The translations under genes and the position numbers were made by a program. A stretch of 64,000 nucleotides of DNA from CAVZRC01 sp963777695 (GTDB lineage: Bacteria > Planctomycetota > Planctomycetia > Isosphaerales > Isosphaeraceae): contig CAVZRC010000004.1 in the NCBI GenBank assembly GCA_963777695.1, positions 2,666,001 to 2,730,000 of the forward strand, read 5' to 3'. The number at the start of each line of letters is the position of its first letter. Positions within the stretch are counted from its first letter, which is position 1. Shown one piece after another: positions 52,520 through 60,992 of the stretch. Under the pieces are notes generated by a model that saw only the letters and a list, made by a program, of their open reading frames with translations, ran no database searches and had not been told where the DNA came from.

Positions 52520-52664
52520 GGTATCCTCCCCATGGCTGGCCCCGAAGGCCGCACCGTTGACCCGAGGTGTCAGGCGACTTTAATAAAGTCGTAACGGATT
52601 CGCGGGGTCCGTCAGATGATACGATTCTTGTCAAGGCAAATTTCGCGCCTGGCGGTTCATCGGT

Positions 52665-53360
52665 TCATCGCCCCGCGTCCACCGACGCGACGCCGACGGC
52701 ATCGATCGCACCCGCGGCCGCATCGAGGTTGGACTGTGCGACCCGAATCCGCCTGGCGAGGACGTAGGAGCCCACGCCGATCGGCATGAAGACCGTCAAC
52801 GCGAAGATCCGCTGGAAGAGCCCTCGGAACGCGTGCGTGTCGAGCCCGGTCATCCCGCTCATGATCGGGACCATAGCGAAGAGCAGGACGATCGTCGCGA
52901 TGAGATAGGCCCTCAGGGCCGGAGAGCCGTCGCGTCTCCACAATGCGGCGGCCAGGACGAACGGCACCAGGATCATGGCGATCAGCAAGGAAGGATGGCC
53001 GCCATGCCTCGGGTCGGGCAGCGGGAACATCCCGGCCCGGACGCTCGAGAGCCCGGTCACCGCCACCGCGATCGCCGATGGCCACGCGAGGATCGGATGG
53101 GCGCCCAGGCGTCGGAGCGCCATCAGGAGCCCCGGTGAAGCCGCGACGGCCGCGAGCCCGGTGAGCATCGCCCCGATGTTGAAGATCGCCGGATGCGTCG
53201 AGAGGTCGGACCCGAGCTCGCTTGCCGTGGTACCGAGGAAGCTGAAGCCGGGGAAGGACGGCGCGGCGGCCGCCTGGGTGCCGTAATAGAGGATCGGGAC
53301 GGCCATGCCGCACCCGAGCGAGGCCAGCGTGATGCGGGCTCTCCGTTGAAGAGTTCTCAT
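52665..53360 (-). CDS. DUF998-type six-helix membrane protein
   Basis: 231 residues from ATG 53360. Six hydrophobic segments (ITLASLGCGMAVPILYYGTQ; AIFNIGAMLTGLAAVAASPGLL; WPSAIAVAVTGLSSVRAGMF; LLIAMILVPFVLAAALW; AYLIATIVLLFAMVPIMSGM; IFALTVFMPIGVGSYVLARR) in the DUF998 arrangement, with the FSFLGTTASELG motif after helix 1. Function unknown. The upstream in-frame extension is Arg-rich and rejected. Confidence 0.75.
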   Translation of the reverse strand: MRTLQRRARITLASLGCGMAVPILYYGTQAAAAPSFPGFSFLGTTASELGSDLSTHPAIFNIGAMLTGLAAVAASPGLLMALRRLGAHPILAWPSAIAVAVTGLSSVRAGMFPLPDPRHGGHPSLLIAMILVPFVLAAALWRRDGSPALRAYLIATIVLLFAMVPIMSGMTGLDTHAFRGLFQRIFALTVFMPIGVGSYVLARRIRVAQSNLDAAAGAIDAVGVASVDAGR

Positions 53361-53743
53361 GCGGGCTCCGAGTCGGTACGGTGAGGCGAGGCGGTCGATG
53401 TCCCTCCAGGGGTCATTCGGGGGCACGGCGACCTTATTGGACGAGGCGTCGAGGAATGCCCCGATCGCGCGGCGATGGCCGCTGGTCCTGGCATAACTCC
53501 CATTCGAGCTCCTCCGGACTCGGCGGGCTCCCGCGTGGGCAGGGGGCCGCGACTCGACGAACTTCATGATATAATCCGAGGCCGAGGCGAGTTGCGACCG
53601 GACGCGAGCCGCCCGTTTCACGATCGTCCGGGGCAATCTCCTGGTGCACCCTGGGTCGTGCGGTCTGGCCCCCATGGCGGCGCGGTCCCGGAACCTGCCC
53701 GGGGTTGGCGACTTGCCGGCGATTCCTACATTCGGGGATTTTG
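53361..53743. other. Divergent intergenic region, 383 bp
   Basis: Between the DUF998 gene (minus) and the Septu-like ATPase (plus). No gene, repeat or clear hairpin recognised. GGGGA before ATG 53744 is the only functional signal seen. Confidence 0.5.
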
Positions 53744-55121
53744 ATGTTTCTTCAGCGGATCGAACTGACAAACGTCCGAAGTATCGATCACCTGGTCATC
53801 TCCTTCGAACAGGATGGCGGCGATATCCGCAAGTGGACCCTCCTCCTCGGGGAGAACGGATGCGGTAAGACGACCCTCCTCAAGTCGATCGCTCTGGTGA
53901 TGGCGGGGAGCCAAGCACTCCCCGAGCTCCTGGCGCGGCCCGACGCCTGGATCCGTCTCGGTGAGAAGAGATGCACGATCAAGGCGGACCTCGTGACCGC
54001 GAAGGGCGAGGAGCGGCAGATTGCACTGGAATGGTCGCTCGCGGAGACCATCCGCGAGATCTTCGGCCGGAATGCCGAGGCGATGGACCAGATCGACGCC
54101 GCCCTCCTCCATAGCCACCGCAACTTCTTCGTGATCGGCTACGGGGCGACCCGTCGCCTCGGCGGGAACCGCTCCCCCAGTATCGTGCGCGAGCTTTTCA
54201 ACCACCCTCGGGCGCAGTGCGTGGCGACTCTCTTCTCAACCGACGCGGTGCTCAACCCCGTTCGACACCTGGGCGATGGATCTCGATTACCGCAAGAGCA
54301 GGGTGGGCTTCCAGGCCGTCCGCGCCGCGCTGAAAGACCTGCTCCCGGGGGTCACCGTGGCGAGGATCGACCGCAAGAATCGCGAGCTGCTGTTCGACAC
54401 CCAGGACGGCCGCCTGCCGCTCGACCAGCTCAGCGAGGGCTATCAGAACATGTCGGCGTGGTGCGGCGACCTGCTATATCGGATCACCGAGGTCTACAAG
54501 GACTACAAGAATCCCCTATCGGCCCGCGGCCTGCTCCTGATCGACGAGATCGACCTCCACCTGCACCCCGTCTGGCAGCGGGCCCTGAAGGACTTCCTGG
54601 ATCAGAAACTCCCCCATTTCCAGATCCTCGCCACCACCCACTCGCCCCTCACCGCGCAGCAGGCAGGCGAGGGAGAGCTGTTCTTCCTGAAGCGGGTCAA
54701 GGAGAACGGCCCCGCCCGGATCGAGCAGTATCCGGGGGCCCCGAACACGTTAATGACCCATCAACTGATCATGAGCCCGGCGTTCGGGCTGCACACCGTC
54801 GATTCGAAGAAGGTCGAGGAGATGAAGACCGAGTACCGGTCTTTGAAGGAGAGACAGTCGAAGGCCAAGGGGAAGAAGAAGGCCGCCGGAGCGGAGCGGG
54901 AGCCGACGGGTGAGGACGAAGTGCTGTCCGCCCATGAGGTGGGTCGCCTCAGCAGCCTCAAGGACGAGCTGAGCGACATGCCCGACTGGTCGATCCCGAG
55001 CGAGCTGGAAGTGCGGAAGACCCGTTTGCTGGAGAAGATCACACAATCCATGGAAGGCGACGGGCGCACGGCCGCGGAGAGCGAACGCAAGGCCACTCGC
55101 CGCCGAAAGGGTCCCAGGTAA
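53744..55121 (+). pseudogene. Septu-like AAA ATPase (PtuA-like), frameshifted
   Basis: About 459 residues when repaired. MFLQRIELTNVRSIDHLVISF opens an AAA_21/SMC-like ATPase: Walker A GENGCGKTTLL (about 45), Q-loop region, signature LPLDQLSEGYQNM, Walker B LLLIDEIDLHLHPVWQ, switch His in ILATTHSPLTAQQ and a charged C-terminal helix. The frame breaks near 54257: AACCCCGTTCGAC reads NPVR in the first phase, while one C fewer gives NPFDTWAMDLDYRKS, joining the second phase. Hence one extra C in a C-run. The next gene is an HNH nuclease 18 bp away, which makes the pair Septu-like. Without repair the ATPase would be dead. Confidence 0.8.
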
Positions 55122-55139
55122 TCCGATGTATGCGGGAGC

Positions 55140-56447
55140 ATGAATGCGATGATCCACCTGGAGCGAATCCGCACGAATGACGCCATCCCATCGTCGTTCC
55201 GCGGCGAGAAGCGGATCGAGAAGGCGCTGTCACTGCTGGTCGCCGCGGGGACGAAGCGCGAGTTCGACTCCGACTACTGGAAGAAGGCCAAGGATCAGCT
55301 CAAGCGCGAGTCGGGCAACAAGTGCGCCTACTGCGAGGCCCCGACCGCCGTCGTCGCGCACGGCGATGTCGAGCATTTCCGGCCCAAGGCCGTATACTGG
55401 TGGTTAGCCTATTGTTATGATAATTATCTCTATGCTTGCCAGATTTGCAACCAGATCTACAAAGGTGACAACTTCCCGCTTGCGAACGACAGGACTCGCA
55501 TGATCGTGGCGGTCCTCGCCACGAGCGGCGACATCGACGCGCGGAGAGATTACCTCCTCGGCCTGTTCCCGGACCCGCTGGAAGACGCTCGCGGCCTGAA
55601 ACGGACCGACTACGAGGCGGCCTGTCGGGCCGAGCGCGCCCTGCTGCTCAACCCCTACCTGGATGACCCGGGGCGGCACTTCGCCTGGGAAGCGGACGAC
55701 GTCTTGCGCGAGGTCAAGGTCGTGCCGAAGGGCAAGGCGTCCGGGATATACTGCAAGGCGGCCGAGGACTACTACGGCCTCAACCGAGCCGAGCTCCTGA
55801 CCGAGCGGTGGAGGACCTATCGCGAGCTGAAGACGTTCCGCAAGCTCTACCTGAATCCTAGGACCGAGGAGGAAGTCCGCGAGGAGGTCGCCGCGATTTT
55901 GAACGAGATGACGGCCGCGGGCGCCCCATTCGCCGGCATGTGCCGCTTCTTTGTGGCGCGGTGGAAGATGGAAGCTCGAGCCATCGCCCGGGCCCGGTCG
56001 GCTCGCTATCGAGAAAGCTCCGGCCGGGAGCTCCCGGAGCCACCCGGCCTGGAGGCAATCCCCGCGGAGCGTGGGAACGAGTCCAAGGACCGCGCACTCC
56101 GGCGAAAACTTCAATTAGGTGCCAGTTATGCCATTAGACTTGAAAACATTTACGTTCATTCACGTCGCCATCAGCCTGCTGGCGATCGCATCGGGATTCG
56201 TCGTGTTGTTCGGCCTGATCGCGGGAAGGCGCCTCGACGCCTGGACGGGGGCCTTCCTGGCGACCACCATCGCGACGAGCGTGACCGGATTCTTCTTCCC
56301 GTTTCATGGCGTCACGCCGGGGATCGTGCTGGGCGTGATATCCATGGTCGTGCTGGCGATTGCCGTCTATGCCCGCTATGTCCGCCGCCTCGTCGGCGCC
56401 TGGCGGCTGGTCTATGTCATCACCGCGGTGATGGCACTCTATCTTAA
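55140..56447 (+). CDS. HNH endonuclease (PtuB/TIGR02646-like), 3' end uncertain
   Basis: Starts at ATG 55140 or ATG 55149 (MIHLERIRT). The nuclease core is clear: CAYCE, HGDVEHFRPK, YWWLAYCYDNYLYACQICNQIYKGDNFPL, i.e. two CxxC zinc knuckles around the HNH His. This matches the PtuB nuclease of Septu and retron-Ec78-type systems. It continues LNPYLDDPGRHFAWE, then helices. Homology-like sequence stops near residue 320 (about 56110); the open frame then overlaps the next gene by some 300 bp with Arg-rich sequence, so the natural stop seems lost by a frameshift close to 56100. An A/T-rich patch lies at 55390-55450 over the core. Confidence 0.8.
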   Translation: MNAMIHLERIRTNDAIPSSFRGEKRIEKALSLLVAAGTKREFDSDYWKKAKDQLKRESGNKCAYCEAPTAVVAHGDVEHFRPKAVYWWLAYCYDNYLYACQICNQIYKGDNFPLANDRTRMIVAVLATSGDIDARRDYLLGLFPDPLEDARGLKRTDYEAACRAERALLLNPYLDDPGRHFAWEADDVLREVKVVPKGKASGIYCKAAEDYYGLNRAELLTERWRTYRELKTFRKLYLNPRTEEEVREEVAAILNEMTAAGAPFAGMCRFFVARWKMEARAIARARSARYRESSGRELPEPPGLEAIPAERGNESKDRALRRKLQLGASYAIRLENIYVHSRRHQPAGDRIGIRRVVRPDRGKAPRRLDGGLPGDHHRDERDRILLPVSWRHAGDRAGRDIHGRAGDCRLCPLCPPPRRRLAAGLCHHRGDGTLS

Positions 56448-56622
56448 TTTCTTCGTCCTGATCGTCCAATCCTTCCAGAAAGTGCCGGCGCTCGCGGCGT
56501 TGGCCCCGACGCAATCCGAACCGCCGTTCGCCATCGCGCAGGGCATCGCGTTGGTGGCCTTCATCGCCCTCGGCATCCTCGCGGGGAAACGGTTCCGGGC
56601 AGGGCCGGGCGCCATGGTTTGA
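56128..56622 (+). CDS. Hypothetical four-helix membrane protein
   Basis: 164 residues (167 from GTG 56119). Four segments (IHVAISLLAIASGFVVLFGLI; WTGAFLATTIATSVTGFFFPF; GIVLGVISMVVLAIAVYARYV; LVYVITAVMALYLNFFVLIV), plus AIAQGIALVAFIALGILAG. FIHVAISLLAIASG resembles small DUF2306-like membrane proteins. Function unknown. Overlaps the unreliable 3' end of the HNH frame. Confidence 0.7.
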   Translation: MPLDLKTFTFIHVAISLLAIASGFVVLFGLIAGRRLDAWTGAFLATTIATSVTGFFFPFHGVTPGIVLGVISMVVLAIAVYARYVRRLVGAWRLVYVITAVMALYLNFFVLIVQSFQKVPALAALAPTQSEPPFAIAQGIALVAFIALGILAGKRFRAGPGAMV

Positions 56623-56705
56623 GGGGCGTGGCTCCGGTCGGAGTGGCTCTTGGAGATGCTCGACGCCGGCCTGAAGCAGGCAAGCGAACCCATGGGAGAG
56701 GCGCG

Positions 56706-57578
56706 ATGAAGGTCCACGCGATCCAGACGGGCACCGTCCGCATCAGGCCGAGCCAGCAGGTCGGCCGGGGCCGGGGGCCGATGCGGGCCATTCGCGTCTT
56801 GATCGACGCGGACTGGACCGAGCCCCTGCCCATCCTCGCCTGGGCCATCGAGGCCGACGAGGGCGTGATCGTCGTCGATACCGGCGAGACGGCGAGGACG
56901 AGCGAGCCGGGCTATTTCCCGCGCTGGCATCCCTATTTCCGGCGTGCCGTCCGGCTGGATGTCGCACCCGAAGACGAGATCGGGCCTCGCCTGCGGGAGA
57001 TCGGCATCCGTCCGGACGACGTGCGTACCGTCATCCTGACACACCTGCACACGGACCATGCGGGGGGCCTGCATCATTTCCCCAGGAGTGAGATCCTGGT
57101 CGGCGACATCGAATATCGGCTCGCCCTGGGGTTCGCCGGACGACTCCGGGGTTATCTGCCGAACCGATGGCCGGGCTGGTTCGCCCCCCGACCGATCGCG
57201 TTCCAGCCCGAGCCCTTCGGGGGATTCGACCGGTCGTGCCCTGTGACTCGTGATGGGAAGATCGTGATCGTGCCGACCCCCGGACATACGCCGGGCCATG
57301 TCTCGGTGATCGTCGACGACGGCGATCGGAGCTACTTCCTGGCCGGCGATACCACGTACATGCAGCGAGCGCTCCTGGAGCGACAGGTCGATGGCGTCAG
57401 CCCCGACGAGGCCGAGGCGCGACGGACCCTCGAGCGGATCCTCGCCTACGCGAGATCCTGTGCGGTCGTCTACTTGCCGTCACACGACCCGGAGTCCATA
57501 GCAAGGTTGGAATCGTCGGCGACGATCGGGTCCCGGGCCGGTGCGGTCCCGGATGGGCCAATTGCCCAAGGTTCATAG
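56706..57578 (+). CDS. Metallo-beta-lactamase-fold N-acyl homoserine lactonase-like hydrolase
   Basis: 290 residues; GGGAGAGG 4 bases before ATG 56706. The dinuclear metal site is seen in VILTHLHTDHAGGLHHF (HxHxDH), the later HTPGHVSV, and FLAGDTTYM (Asp). Substrate-loop spacing and the AWAIEADEGVIVVDTGET beginning match AiiA-type lactonases, which open the lactone ring of acyl-homoserine lactone signals. No signal peptide. Possible quorum quenching; other lactones are possible substrates. Confidence 0.85.
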   Translation: MKVHAIQTGTVRIRPSQQVGRGRGPMRAIRVLIDADWTEPLPILAWAIEADEGVIVVDTGETARTSEPGYFPRWHPYFRRAVRLDVAPEDEIGPRLREIGIRPDDVRTVILTHLHTDHAGGLHHFPRSEILVGDIEYRLALGFAGRLRGYLPNRWPGWFAPRPIAFQPEPFGGFDRSCPVTRDGKIVIVPTPGHTPGHVSVIVDDGDRSYFLAGDTTYMQRALLERQVDGVSPDEAEARRTLERILAYARSCAVVYLPSHDPESIARLESSATIGSRAGAVPDGPIAQGS

Positions 57579-57602
57579 AGAGGTCCTCGCACCGTCGGTA
57601 GT

Positions 57603-57618
57603 CGGGGCTCACGCCCCG
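57603..57618 (+). terminator. Hairpin CGGGGC-TCAC-GCCCCG after the lactonase gene
   Basis: Perfect 6-bp GC stem with a 4-base loop, 25 bp after the lactonase stop. Related to the hairpins at 5703-5724 and 5751-5766. Confidence 0.45.
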
Positions 57619-57796
57619 AGGTCTACGATCTCGCCCCCAGCCAAAGGCTCGAATTCCTGTCCGGAAGAGACTTAGTAATTCGGGGGATCGGACGAATAGC
57701 TCGATGTGTCATTCCGCCCCGACCGGCGAGCGGGGCGGCGAGATCGGGGGGGCCCAGGAGAATCGGGATGAGGGTTCTGGGCGGCTGGAGGATCCG

Positions 57797-57931
57797 GCTC
57801 GCTCGCTGGCCGCCGTGGCCATCGCGTCCGGATTCCGCGACCAGAGCCACCTGACCGGCCACTTCCGCAGGGCCTTCGGGACGACCCCGGCGGCCTTCCG
57901 CAGGCGATCGCACGAAGCTCCCAGGGATTAG
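57797..57931 (+). pseudogene. AraC-family regulator, C-terminal fragment
   Basis: About 40 codons encode the second helix-turn-helix of an AraC/XylS regulator: LAAVAIASGFRDQSHLTGHF, then RRAFGTTPAAFRR. The first HTH and the ligand domain are missing; sequence upstream is not protein-like. A relic. Confidence 0.75.
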
Positions 57932-58021
57932 CACGGCGGTCCAAGACCTGACGGGTCGTCGGGCCTAAACTTGAGTCGGAGCGATTGCGATCCGAATTCG
58001 CCCATGAGGAGCCCTGATTCG

Positions 58022-58551
58022 ATGCCGAGAACCATATCGCGATTCACGCTGACGCTCGCCCTGGCCGGGCTGGGCCTCGCGAGCAACCCGCCACTCCGTG
58101 GCCAGGTCGCGAGTCTGACCGCGGAGTTGCCGGCGGCCCCGACTCCCGAACAGAAATCGAAGGACCTCGCGTCGTTCGACGTCGTCTGGACGACCATCCG
58201 CGACACGAGTGCCAGGGGATCGAGGACGTCGAGGGCAAGCCCTCGTACAAGGTGGTCTTCACGCCCAAGTCCGGCAAGCCGGTCATCGAGTTCTACGACG
58301 TGAAGACGCACCTCATGACCCGGCAGTCCACCACCGTGAAGTCGCCCATGGGCGAGATCACGGTCAACGTCTACCCCGGCGATTATCGCAAGGTTGACGG
58401 CATCCTCATGCCGATGACGGCGAGGCAGAAGGTGCTGGGCCAGGAGATCCTCCTCACCCTCACCGACGTCAAGCACAACGTCGAGCTGCCCAAGGACGCC
58501 TTCAATCCGCCGAAGTCGATCCTGGAGCTGGAGAAGGCCAAGGTGAAGTAA
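58022..58551 (+). pseudogene. Exported protein remnant with internal deletion
   Basis: Signal peptide (ISRFTLTLALAGLGLASNPPL) and the opening KSKDLASFDVVWTTIRDT, typical of the start of planctomycete exported peptidase-like proteins, are followed immediately in another phase by ECQGIEDVEGKPSYKVVFTP and HLMTRQSTTVKSPMGEI, a LolA-like C-terminal segment ending LPKDAFNPPKSILELEK. The join at about 58205 is both out of frame and lacks the expected middle, so a deletion has fused the two ends. C-terminal part could be translated from an internal start at 58252 (GTG). Confidence 0.65.
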
Positions 58552-58593
58552 GGGGCTGTCCCTCGAGGCGGGCGGAGGCCGTGAGGGCCGCGC

Positions 58594-59592
58594 TCACGGC
58601 CCCCCGGCGATTTGCCAGATCCGGATGGTCCGATCGGCACCGGTCGTGGCCAGGGCACGTCCGTCCGGCGAGAAGGCCAATCGCTGGACGCCGCCCCTGT
58701 GGGCCCTCAGGACGGCCTTCTCCCTGCCCGTCGCCGGGTCCCAGAGACGGACCGTCCCATCGACACTGGCGGAGGCGAGCGTCCGGCCGTCGGACGCGTA
58801 TGCCACCCAGATCACGCGATCGGTGTGGCCTCGCAGCACCGATCGCGGCTTGCCGGTGGCCGCTTCCCGCAGGAGTACGGTGCCGTTCAGGCAGGCACCG
58901 GCCACCGTCTTGCCATCGGGCGAGACCGCCAGGCCCCAGATGCCGCTGTAGTCCCCCACGGCCGACCAGCGCTCCATGCCGGTGGCCAGGTCCCAGGCCC
59001 GCACCTCGCCGACCTGATCGAGGTTGTTCCAGTCGCCGCCGCCGCTGAACAGCGTCTTGCCGTCGGGCGCGTAGGCCAGGGCGATCGCCGGCTGCTGGTG
59101 GCCGTCGAACTTCAGCCGGCGTTCGCCGGTCGGCCGGCGCACGATCACCAGGTTGTCGTCGGAGGCGGTCGCCAGAGTCTTGCCGTCGGGCGAGAACAGC
59201 GCCGCACTGACCGCGGCGGTGTGGTCGTCGAGCGTCGCGCGCGACTCGCCCGCGGCCGGGTCCCACAGGATCACGGTCTTGTCTCGACTCGAGCTGGCCA
59301 GGGTCTTGCCGTCGGGCGCGTAGGCGACGTGGAGGACGCCCGCCGAATGGCCTCGCAGGGTCTTCAGCAAGGCGCCGGTCCTCCAGTTCCAGAGGATCAC
59401 CGTGCCGTCCTCGCTGGCCGAGGCCAACGTCTCGCCGTCGGGGGAGAAGGCCGCCATGCAGACGATGCCGCCGTGGCCATCGAGCCGACGCAGCTCGGTC
59501 GGGACCTCCTCGGCCGCGGGAACCCGGGAGGGCGACAGGAGGAGCAGCGATAGGGCGATCGCGGGGCGGAGGAACGGGAGCTTTGTGTTCAT
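58594..59592 (-). CDS. Exported WD40-repeat protein
   Basis: 332 residues. Signal peptide MNTKLPFLRPAIALSLLLLSPSRVPAAEE, then a seven-bladed WD40 propeller that fills the rest: repeated AFSPDGETLASASEDGTVILW, AYAPDGKTLASSSRDKTVILW, LFSPDGKTLATASDD, through AFSPDGRALATTGADRTIRIW at the end. Length equals one complete propeller with nothing else, so it is a secreted or periplasmic binding module. Confidence 0.9.
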   Translation of the reverse strand: MNTKLPFLRPAIALSLLLLSPSRVPAAEEVPTELRRLDGHGGIVCMAAFSPDGETLASASEDGTVILWNWRTGALLKTLRGHSAGVLHVAYAPDGKTLASSSRDKTVILWDPAAGESRATLDDHTAAVSAALFSPDGKTLATASDDNLVIVRRPTGERRLKFDGHQQPAIALAYAPDGKTLFSGGGDWNNLDQVGEVRAWDLATGMERWSAVGDYSGIWGLAVSPDGKTVAGACLNGTVLLREAATGKPRSVLRGHTDRVIWVAYASDGRTLASASVDGTVRLWDPATGREKAVLRAHRGGVQRLAFSPDGRALATTGADRTIRIWQIAGGP

Positions 59593-59742
59593 GACGCGAT
59601 TCCTGATACAGGCTGACCCTCGATCGGGCCGACCGGCATCGAGGCCGCGCCGGTCCTCGGGAGATGTGACTCTCGGAAGCATCTGCGGATTTCACAGTAC
59701 GGGCGCGGTCCCCCCGTTTCAAGTTCACGGCAGGATTTCCGC

Positions 59743-60870
59743 TCAACGCGACGACCTTACGGTCGTCCCGTCCGTTCCGCCGAGCGAGTAGCTCGTACTC
59801 CGGCCGCCGGCGGGATCCTTGACCAGGATGCCACGACCGACCAGGTCGTTGATATCGCGGCCGGCCGTGTCCTGCGAACACTTGCCGAGGCTCGCCCATT
59901 TCGATGTGGTGAGCTTACCTTCGAACCCGTCGAGGAGGCGATTGATGACCTTCCGCTGTCGGTCGTTGAACGACTCGCCGGCATGGGCCTCCCAGAACCT
60001 GGCCTTGTTCAAGACGCTCGCCAGGATGGCCTCGGCCCCGTCGCAGGCGCGATCCAGGCAACCGAGGAACCATTCCATCCACGGGGTGATGTCGAGCGTG
60101 CCCTTTTGGGTCCGCTCCAGGATCGTGTAATAGTCGTCCCGCTCCTGCCGAATCCGGGCGGACATGCTGTAGAATCGCCGCGGGCTCCGCTCGGATCGGG
60201 CCAGGGCCATGTCGGCGATCGCACGGGCGATCCGCCCATTCCCGTCCTCGAACGGGTGGATCGTCACGAACCAGAGATGGGCCAGCGCGGCCTTGAGGAC
60301 CGGGTCGATGGAGGCCGGGCCGTCGAACCACGCGAGGAATGACGCCATCTCCCGGCCGAGCCGCTCCGCGGCCGGTGCTTCGAAGTGGACCTTCTTCCTG
60401 CCGACGGGGCCCGAGACGACCTGCATCGGGCCCGCACGGTCGTCGCGCCAGGTCCCGACCCGGATCCGGTGCATGCCGCTACGCCCCGTCGGGAACAGGG
60501 ACGCGTGCCAGCCGAACAGACGCTCTTCCGTCAGCGGTTCGTCGTGGCGCTGGGTGGCGTCGAGCATCATCTCGACGACCCCTTCGACGTCCCGGTCAAC
60601 GGGCGTCAAGGCCCCGATGTCCATCCCCAGCCGGCGCGCGATGGAGGAGCGCACCTGGTCCCGAGCGAGGACCTCGCCCTCGATCTCACTCGATTTGATC
60701 ACATCCTGCGTGAGGGTCTCAAGGACGGCCTCCTCGCGAAGTCGGAAGCCGAGCGCCTCCATCCTCCCGATGAGTCGGCCCTGCCGGTGCCGGACCTCGG
60801 CGAGCCGGGTCGCGAGGCCCTCGTGGTCCAAGTGGAACCAGGGCCAGGTAGGTTGCTGGTGGATGTACAC
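59743..60870 (-). CDS. Fic-domain AMPylase-type protein with DUF4172 and winged helix
   Basis: 375 residues. GTG 60870 is chosen because GGAG lies 7 bases upstream and the product starts VYIHQQPTWPWFHLD, the DUF4172 pattern. The inhibitory motif SSEIEGE (about residue 62) precedes the Fic core HPFEDGNGRIAR (about 208), complete with catalytic His, so ATP-dependent AMPylation is expected but self-inhibited (class II). The C-terminus (LTTSKWASLGKCSQDTAGRDINDLVGRGIL) is a winged helix-turn-helix, suggesting DNA binding. Two near-identical palindromes and a promoter precede the gene, consistent with autoregulation. Confidence 0.92.
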   Translation of the reverse strand: MYIHQQPTWPWFHLDHEGLATRLAEVRHRQGRLIGRMEALGFRLREEAVLETLTQDVIKSSEIEGEVLARDQVRSSIARRLGMDIGALTPVDRDVEGVVEMMLDATQRHDEPLTEERLFGWHASLFPTGRSGMHRIRVGTWRDDRAGPMQVVSGPVGRKKVHFEAPAAERLGREMASFLAWFDGPASIDPVLKAALAHLWFVTIHPFEDGNGRIARAIADMALARSERSPRRFYSMSARIRQERDDYYTILERTQKGTLDITPWMEWFLGCLDRACDGAEAILASVLNKARFWEAHAGESFNDRQRKVINRLLDGFEGKLTTSKWASLGKCSQDTAGRDINDLVGRGILVKDPAGGRSTSYSLGGTDGTTVRSSR

Positions 60871-60874
60871 GGCA

Positions 60875-60973
60875 ATTCTCCGCACGTCATGCGGAGATTA
60901 TAGGCTCGAAGATTCGCTTCCGCAAGTCTATTCTCCGCAGACCATGCGGAGAATAAGCTACCGATTCTCCGCA
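60875..60973 (-). promoter_or_regulatory. fic promoter with two palindromic operators
   Basis: On the minus strand: -35 TTGCGG (60925-60920), 17-bp spacer, perfect -10 TATAAT (60902-60897). Operator 1: ATTCTCCGCA-CGTCA-TGCGGAGATT (60875-60899) overlaps the -10 and the ribosome site. Operator 2: TATTCTCCGCA-GACCA-TGCGGAGAATA (60929-60955), perfect 11-bp arms, lies just upstream of the -35. A half-site GATTCTCCGCA is at 60963-60973. Operator centres are 55 bp apart. Binding by the Fic winged helix is the simplest hypothesis. Confidence 0.75.
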
Positions 60974-60992
60974 TCGGCCTGGAGAGCTCGAC

